Shown here: one piece after another, positions 60,201-64,000 of the stretch
Position numbering within the stretch: the first letter of the stretch is position 1
Layout of the letters: every line of letters begins with the position of its first letter
Source of the DNA: JAGWBF01 sp963663025
GTDB taxonomy: Bacteria; Chloroflexota; Dehalococcoidia; Lucifugimonadales; JAGWBF01
NCBI GenBank assembly: GCA_963663025.1
Contig: OY760073.1
Location: forward strand, 744,001-808,000
Length of the DNA stretch: 64,000 nt
Direction: 5' to 3'
The notes under the pieces: model-generated
Database searches by the model: none
What the model was told of the DNA's origin: nothing
Seen by the model: the letters and a program-made list of their open reading frames with translations, nothing else
Program-made: the position numbers and the translations under genes

Positions 60201-61554
60201 TACGCAGGAGGAGGCGGTGTTGGAGCTGATCAGGGGACGGGTGGAGTGCACCGGTCCCGTCACCGTCGACGGGCTGGCCGGGCACCTTCACTTGAACACT
60301 TCCCCGGTGGCCATTGCGCTGGCCAAGCTGGAGACCGAGGGTGTGGTCCTCAGGGGGCGTTTCACTCCCGGAGTTCTCGAAGATGAGTTCTGCAACAGGA
60401 AGATACTGGCCCGCATCCACAGGGCAACCATAAGCCATCTCAGAAGGCAGGTAGAGCCGGTCTCCCAATCGACCTTCCTTCAGTACCTGTTCCGATGGCA
60501 GCATGTAGCCAGCCCCTGGCAGGTGTCCGGCCAGGGTGGCCTGCTGGAGGTTATAGGCCAGCTTCAGGGCTACGAAGCCGCCGGGGGATCCTGGGAGAGG
60601 GAGATTCTCCCGTCGAGAGTTGCAGACTACCGGGCATCTACCTTGGACTTGGTGAGCTTGCGGGGCGAAGTCGTATGGGGGCGGCTCGACCGCACCCAGG
60701 ACAACGGCTACTCGGCTGACGGGCACTTTCCCCTTACCCGTGCCACGCCCATCGGGATCGCCCTCAGGGACTCCCTGGACTGGCTTCTTACGCCAGCCGA
60801 TGAGGATATCCCGCCCGGAAATGGGGGAGCTTCGGAGGTCCTGGCCTTCTTGCGCAGGTGGGGCGCATCCTTCATGGCCGAGATCGTGTCAGGCACCCGC
60901 AGGCTGCCCAGCGACGTCGAGGAGGTGCTCTGGCATCTGGCCGCGGCTGGCTGGGTAACGTCGGACGGTCTGGAGCCGTTACGACATCGCATTGCGGGCA
61001 GCAACAACAACGGGCGCAGGGCGATTCGCCGGAGGAGAGAGCTGCAGCGGCGGAACACAGGGTACAGCCGGTGGTCCATCTTGCAGCCCATAGCTCCATC
61101 GGAGCAGAGGACGGAGGCCCATGCCACGCAGCTTCTGCGCAGATATGGGGTGCTTTGCGCCGAGCTGCTGGCCAGGGAGACCCTGGCCCCCAGGTGGCGG
61201 GACCTGGTGCATGTGCTCCGGCAGATGGAGATGCGGGGCGAGATTCGGGGCGGCAGGTTCGTAGCCGGGCTTGTTGGTGAGCAGTTTGCCCTGCCGGAGG
61301 CCATAGAATTGCTCCGCAAGGTGAAGAACCAGGGGACCACCGGTGAGAGGGCCGTCATTTCCGCCTGCGACCCCCTGAACCTTGTCGGCATACTCACGCC
61401 GGGGGACAGGGTGCCTGCCGTCCTGGGCAACAAGGTGGTGTACAGGGACGGCGTCCTGACGGCTGCTGAAGAAGGCGATCAAACCGAGCAAGCGGGCTAC
61501 GGCGCCATAGATGCAACTCATGCGCCGGAAGAGAAAGCGCCGTCCCTTCCCTAG
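57265..61554 (+). CDS. lhr: Large ATP-dependent helicase Lhr
   Basis: Superfamily 2 helicase of 1429 residues, the long form (core plus C-terminal extension). Core: Q-like motif EPTEAQAAGWPAIAAG, Walker A APTGSGKTLTA (near 43), TTPESLNILLTS, DEIH box LILDEIHAVADDKRGSH (near 167), SATQRPLEE, VVAHHGSLARATR, TASLELGIDIGVVDLV and LQRIGRSGH. The winged-helix and Lhr-specific domain follows. The C-terminal ~600 residues include GSWEREILPSRVADYRASTLD and many winged-helix-like stretches. Long Lhr proteins act in DNA repair with unwinding and sometimes uracil-glycosylase activity. ATG 57265 has no ribosome binding site (see the -10 box). Divergent from the cupin gene. Confidence 0.95.
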   Translation: MSLSGFHPIIQRWFSSRFAEPTEAQAAGWPAIAAGQHALIAAPTGSGKTLTAFLACIDQLVRQGLDEGLPDSTQVVYVSPLKALSNDIQRNLSAPLAEIGTLADELGEALPQITTAVRTGDTKPTERRKQATKPPHILITTPESLNILLTSRSGREGLRHVKTLILDEIHAVADDKRGSHLSLSVERLCALAEGHVTRIGLSATQRPLEETARFLVGSDNIGADGMPNCRIVDIGHSRKLDLAVELPVADLGPIATHEMWAENLDVIADLVRSHGTTLVFVNTRRLVERVARQLTERLGEDGVVAHHGSLARATRFAAEEKLKHGEVKVCVTTASLELGIDIGVVDLVCQIGSPRSIAILLQRIGRSGHSLGAVPKGRLFPLTRDELVECAALCRAIRNDILDTLKIPQWPLDVLAQQVVAACSVEEWEEDALFGLVRGAYPYRDLPRESFDSVVEMLWRGYAAREGRSRALLHRDGVGRVLKGRRGAGIAALTSGGAIPENADYDVIADPEGTFVGTVNEDFAIESMAGDVFLLGNTPWKIRRIESGKVRVEDAQGQAPTIPFWLGEAPGRTWELSEEISGLKEKVEDRMGSGDGVPDWIAAQCGVSAEAGRQIVEYLQEGKRVLGMVPTARRIVAERFFDESGGMQLVIHSPFGARVNRAWGMALRKSICRTFDFELQAAATDDGINFSLGPNLSFPLDEVFTYLTSSIVEDVLRAAILQAPMFVTRWRWNATRALAILRFSGGGKVPAPLQRMRSDDLLAAVFPAQVQCQDNRFDGDIELPDHPLVFETMRDCLTEASDVEGLVQVLSAIEKEEIEVYARDTVQPSVFSHQILNAMPYAFLDDAPLEERRARAVSLRRALPEHDRELGSLDPAAIEQESRNAWPSMRDPFELLDALSSLGLLLESEVRYPRGSVPQEHLEEMLLRLVEEGRAYRLDLGDGSRAWTGAEKVGRIRAAYPDAVFGSIGADPVPAEENLTQEEAVLELIRGRVECTGPVTVDGLAGHLHLNTSPVAIALAKLETEGVVLRGRFTPGVLEDEFCNRKILARIHRATISHLRRQVEPVSQSTFLQYLFRWQHVASPWQVSGQGGLLEVIGQLQGYEAAGGSWEREILPSRVADYRASTLDLVSLRGEVVWGRLDRTQDNGYSADGHFPLTRATPIGIALRDSLDWLLTPADEDIPPGNGGASEVLAFLRRWGASFMAEIVSGTRRLPSDVEEVLWHLAAAGWVTSDGLEPLRHRIAGSNNNGRRAIRRRRELQRRNTGYSRWSILQPIAPSEQRTEAHATQLLRRYGVLCAELLARETLAPRWRDLVHVLRQMEMRGEIRGGRFVAGLVGEQFALPEAIELLRKVKNQGTTGERAVISACDPLNLVGILTPGDRVPAVLGNKVVYRDGVLTAAEEGDQTEQAGYGAIDATHAPEEKAPSLP

Positions 61555-61601
61555 GGTGTAGTCGCAGGTACCTCTAGACCCCGGGCGCCCTTCCCTCCGT
61601 A

Positions 61602-62408
61602 TTACGTGCCGATGTGGAGGGTGTCGGTGACGTTTTGTACCGAGCGGATGATGGACATGGCGGTGAGGCGCCCGGTCTTGGGGTTCTCCGAGGGTTCGTT
61701 CTCTATGTGAATGTGGAGCAGGCCGAACTCTCCCTCGATCTCGATGTCGTGGCAGTTCCGCTCCAGCCCCGGCACGGCTATCACCTTAATCATGGTCTGG
61801 TCCGGACCCAGCCCGGCGAGGCTGACCGCCGCCGACACGTTCAGGTTCGCCGGAAAGCCGATGCAGGCCTGGCGGGCTGTCCCCGTCAGCAGCTCTGTCT
61901 CTTCGGTCAGTCCCTCCAGGCTGATGTTGTTCTCGATCAGAAAGGGAGCGCCCTCCAGGGCGCGGGGAGGCTTCCGGGACTCCATCATCACACTGGTCAC
62001 TCTGCCGACGCAGGCCGACTTTATTCCGTCCAGCCCAGCAATGGCGCCCGATGGTGCGTGAAGCTGGCAGCCCGTAGAGCGGGATAACTCGATGATCTCC
62101 GGGTGCTCCAGCAGGGCGCCCACGCTGATGACCATCAGGTCCTTCTCTGCAGAGAAAGCCTCCTGGGCAAGCTCCGGGACCACGTGGCCACCGGCGGTTT
62201 CAACTAGCAGGTCCGAGCGAGCGATGAGCTCTTCCCTGTCCAGGTATGGGGGTGGGGCCTGCATGGTGCCCAGAAATGACCGGGCCTTCTCCTCGTTCCG
62301 GCTGGTCACTCCAGCTACGCTTGCGCCCAAGCTTCCGGCCTCGCTGGCCCTCAGCAGGGCTGTCCCGATGGCGCCGCAGCCGACTATGCCGATGGACTTT
62401 GTTGCCAT
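61602..62408 (-). CDS. nadX: L-aspartate dehydrogenase (NadX-like)
   Basis: 268 aa, oxidises or forms L-aspartate with NAD(P); in NAD synthesis it supplies iminoaspartate in place of NadB. Rossmann motif IGIVGCGAIGTALL at the N-terminus, then VTSRNEEKA, LVETAGGHVVPELAQEAF, MVISVGALLEHPE, CQLHAPSGAIAGLDGIKSA and IGFPANLNVSAAVSLAGLG. The catalytic His is in GLERNCHDIEIEG. GGGAGGA precedes the ATG. nadA and nadC are not in this window, so the NAD role is inference. Confidence 0.9.
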   Translation of the reverse strand: MATKSIGIVGCGAIGTALLRASEAGSLGASVAGVTSRNEEKARSFLGTMQAPPPYLDREELIARSDLLVETAGGHVVPELAQEAFSAEKDLMVISVGALLEHPEIIELSRSTGCQLHAPSGAIAGLDGIKSACVGRVTSVMMESRKPPRALEGAPFLIENNISLEGLTEETELLTGTARQACIGFPANLNVSAAVSLAGLGPDQTMIKVIAVPGLERNCHDIEIEGEFGLLHIHIENEPSENPKTGRLTAMSIIRSVQNVTDTLHIGT

Positions 62409-62451
62409 GTTGCGGTTCCTCCCCCGGCCGTAGCGGAATAGCCGGTTCGTG

Positions 62452-63684
62452 TTATCTCAGCGTCTCAGTGTACATCGTCACCAGCTCGCCGTCCGAGGTC
62501 AGGGAGGTGCTCTGCTTGCCGGGGGTGCGCCCCGTCATCTTTGCGTGGGTCAAGGCGAGGGTGCGGTAAACGATGTGGGCGAACTTGGTGAAGGGCAGAT
62601 AGGTGAACAACATAAAGTAGAAGAGCAGGTGCACCAAGTACAGGGAGTAGGACGTTACCAGAAGGTCGCCAAAGCGGACGAACTGCACAGCAAACCCAGT
62701 TATAGTCACGGCGTAGAGGATTCCGACAAAGTACCAGTCGAAGTATCCCGAGGCCCCGGCCTGCTTGGGGTGGGCCAAACGCCTCCACACCAGCCAGGTA
62801 AGCCCCAAGAGGAGAAGAGTGCCACCCGTGTTGCCGATGACCTTAATGGGGTCGCTGATGGTCAGGGACAGCTCCTTGTTCAGAAACTGGGTGTAGATGA
62901 AGGCTAATGTGGTAGCTACGAACAGGAGTAGGAACCCGTAGAAGACGCCCATGTGGGCGTGTCCCCTCGGCTTGTTGACGCGGCAAAAACGGAAGAAGCG
63001 GTGGGTTGCGATGTCAACCAAGGTAAATGCCAGGCTGGGGATGAATGCCCTCCGAGGGGTCGCCGGCTGGACTTCACTCATGGCCCGCCAGAACCGCCGC
63101 CCTGCGACAGCGAGGACACCGGCGGCAAACCCTACTGCGATCACGGAAAAGGCGTCGATGTATATGTGGGGAATGAAGGCCTCAAAGAGAATCCCCTTGC
63201 CGAACTCCTCCTCCAGGGCAGCCCTCTCTGGAAATACCAGCCCCCCGTTGGGTATAAGGACGGCAAACACGAGCAGCAGGGCTGTCAGTACGGTGGGGGG
63301 GACCAAGGCCAGGGGCAGCATTTTCGGCACGCTGGCGGCCCTGGACAGCCACTTGGGGAAGGAGTAGTGCTCGATCTGGAAGTGGCGTACTGCGGCCATC
63401 AAATCCCCGGGCATGGCGCCCCGGGGGCAGTGGGTGTTGCATTCGTTGCACTGGTGGCACAGCCACGCATCCCCGTCGGCGGCCAGTTTATCGGACAGAC
63501 CCCACTGGGCCCAGGCCATCTCCTTGCGGGGGAATGCGCTGGTGTCGGGGGTGAGGGGGCACACCACGGAACAGGTCCCGCATTGGTAGCACTTGTTGAG
63601 GTGCTCGGCGCCCAGCGTGAGGATCTGACGCTTTGCCCCGGTGTCGGGAACGGTCAAGAGTGGCAGTGAGCTAGCTTGTTCCAT
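62452..63684 (-). CDS. qmoC: Quinone-interacting membrane oxidoreductase subunit QmoC
   Basis: 410 aa. The N-terminal ferredoxin-like part has two 4Fe-4S sites: CYQCGTCSVVC (Cys 32, 35, 38, 42) and CHQCNECNTHC (Cys 76, 79, 82, 86), as in HdrC. The rest is a multi-helix heme b-type membrane domain (about five to six segments, e.g. GVFYGFLLLFVATTLAFIYT, YAVTITGFAVQFV, YLVHLLFYFMLFTYLPF) with candidate His ligands. Qmo links electrons between the quinone pool and soluble partners such as APS reductase in sulfate reducers. No apr or sat genes are in view, so the partner here is unknown. qmoB lies directly upstream. Confidence 0.88.
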   Translation of the reverse strand: MEQASSLPLLTVPDTGAKRQILTLGAEHLNKCYQCGTCSVVCPLTPDTSAFPRKEMAWAQWGLSDKLAADGDAWLCHQCNECNTHCPRGAMPGDLMAAVRHFQIEHYSFPKWLSRAASVPKMLPLALVPPTVLTALLLVFAVLIPNGGLVFPERAALEEEFGKGILFEAFIPHIYIDAFSVIAVGFAAGVLAVAGRRFWRAMSEVQPATPRRAFIPSLAFTLVDIATHRFFRFCRVNKPRGHAHMGVFYGFLLLFVATTLAFIYTQFLNKELSLTISDPIKVIGNTGGTLLLLGLTWLVWRRLAHPKQAGASGYFDWYFVGILYAVTITGFAVQFVRFGDLLVTSYSLYLVHLLFYFMLFTYLPFTKFAHIVYRTLALTHAKMTGRTPGKQSTSLTSDGELVTMYTETLR

Positions 63685-63698
63685 TGCGCTGTCCGTGG

Positions 63699-64000
63699 CT
63701 AGAAGCCCCTGTAGGGGTTGGGCCCCATTGTTCTCAGGCTCTGGGCGAACTCATCCACCAAGCCTGGAATCTTCTGGTAGTCGGTTATCTCCATCTCCAT
63801 GGCAACGACCCGCTCAGGCTCCAGCATCTGGCGCGTCAGGGTCTCCTGGATGTTGGCCATGCGCTTCATGGCCAGTTCGCTGCCGTGGATGAAATGGCAC
63901 TGGTAGTCGTCGCCCGTCTTGCAGCCCATGAGCATCACACCGTCGATGCCCCGGGCAAGGGCGTCGGTTACAAGCACTATGTTCAGGGAGCCGAGACATC
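63699..64000 (-). CDS. qmoB: QmoB-type heterodisulfide reductase A-like protein, C-terminal end
   Basis: Only the last ~100 residues are in the window; the frame stays open to the edge (reading CLGSLNIVLVTDA). The visible part is an MvhD/FlpD-like domain: ARGIDGVMLMGCKTGDDYQCHFIHGSELAMKRM, then LLEPERV-like sequence (MLEPERVVAMEMEITDYQKI) typical of the QmoB C-terminus. It ends 15 bp before qmoC, so the two belong to one operon. The flavin and cluster domains, and the identity as QmoB rather than HdrA, need the upstream sequence. Confidence 0.75.
   Translation of the reverse strand, partial: CLGSLNIVLVTDALARGIDGVMLMGCKTGDDYQCHFIHGSELAMKRMANIQETLTRQMLEPERVVAMEMEITDYQKIPGLVDEFAQSLRTMGPNPYRGF

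Noticed and set aside
59086..60726. 546-codon open frame antisense to lhr
   Set aside because: Shadow frame caused by GC-rich codon bias; lhr motifs on the other strand are unambiguous.

Overview
The window reads as a chromosomal segment of a Chloroflexota bacterium, most likely of the SAR202/Dehalococcoidia type. That placement is inference from gene content: menaquinone made through futalosine (mqnA, mqnC, mqnD, mqnE), a membrane pyrophosphatase, a bacterial translin homologue, a DUF2851 protein, several luciferase-like flavin monooxygenases, a class III CoA transferase, and lipoproteins with Thr/Pro linkers. There is no rRNA or marker gene that would settle it. Base composition is GC-rich and fairly even, and genes are densely packed.

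Layout. 0-8 kb: the end of a glycine-betaine-type ABC ATPase, a Cys-rich repeat lipoprotein, a frameshifted S41 protease, smpB, mqnD, and convergently mqnE-mqnA-mqnC. 8-13 kb (+): ECF sigma, anti-sigma, dcd, ribD, ribE, ribBA. 13-20 kb (-): prfB with its programmed +1 frameshift, nfi, recJ, fabF and a B12-type radical SAM protein with a repetitive helical tail. 20-31 kb: VOC protein, MFS transporter, cupin, mnmA, rnhB, yraN, two fmdB genes, thiE, translin, hppA, DUF2851, and tRNA-Gly, tRNA-Gln and tRNA-Glu. 31-36 kb: methyltransferase, YgjP-type metallopeptidase, an orphan solute-binding lipoprotein, and a thioredoxin-fold lipoprotein whose frame holds a UGA at the first position of a CxxC motif.

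36-57 kb is a mostly minus-strand catabolic or accessory block. It holds a CoA transferase, a metallo-beta-lactamase-fold hydrolase, an acyl-activating enzyme/ACP/acyltransferase fusion, a zinc alcohol dehydrogenase, an Asp-box propeller, an amidohydrolase, a dienelactone hydrolase, an amidase, three luciferase-like monooxygenases, a ThDP decarboxylase pair, McrB/McrC and a PEP mutase/isocitrate lyase-fold protein. Its spacers carry several families of dispersed hairpin repeats. 57-64 kb: a very large Lhr helicase, aspartate dehydrogenase, QmoC and the end of QmoB.

The most striking observation is the 34.46-35.37 kb gene. Two open stretches lie in the same frame, separated by one UGA, and read as one redoxin with a U-P-T-C active site. 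A stem-loop with bacterial SECIS geometry follows directly, so this is a strong selenoprotein candidate. Other points worth a second look are the radical SAM protein with four ~28-residue tail repeats, a small 11-residue-repeat solenoid protein, the bacterial translin, and a perfect 30-bp inverted repeat lodged between mcrB and mcrC.
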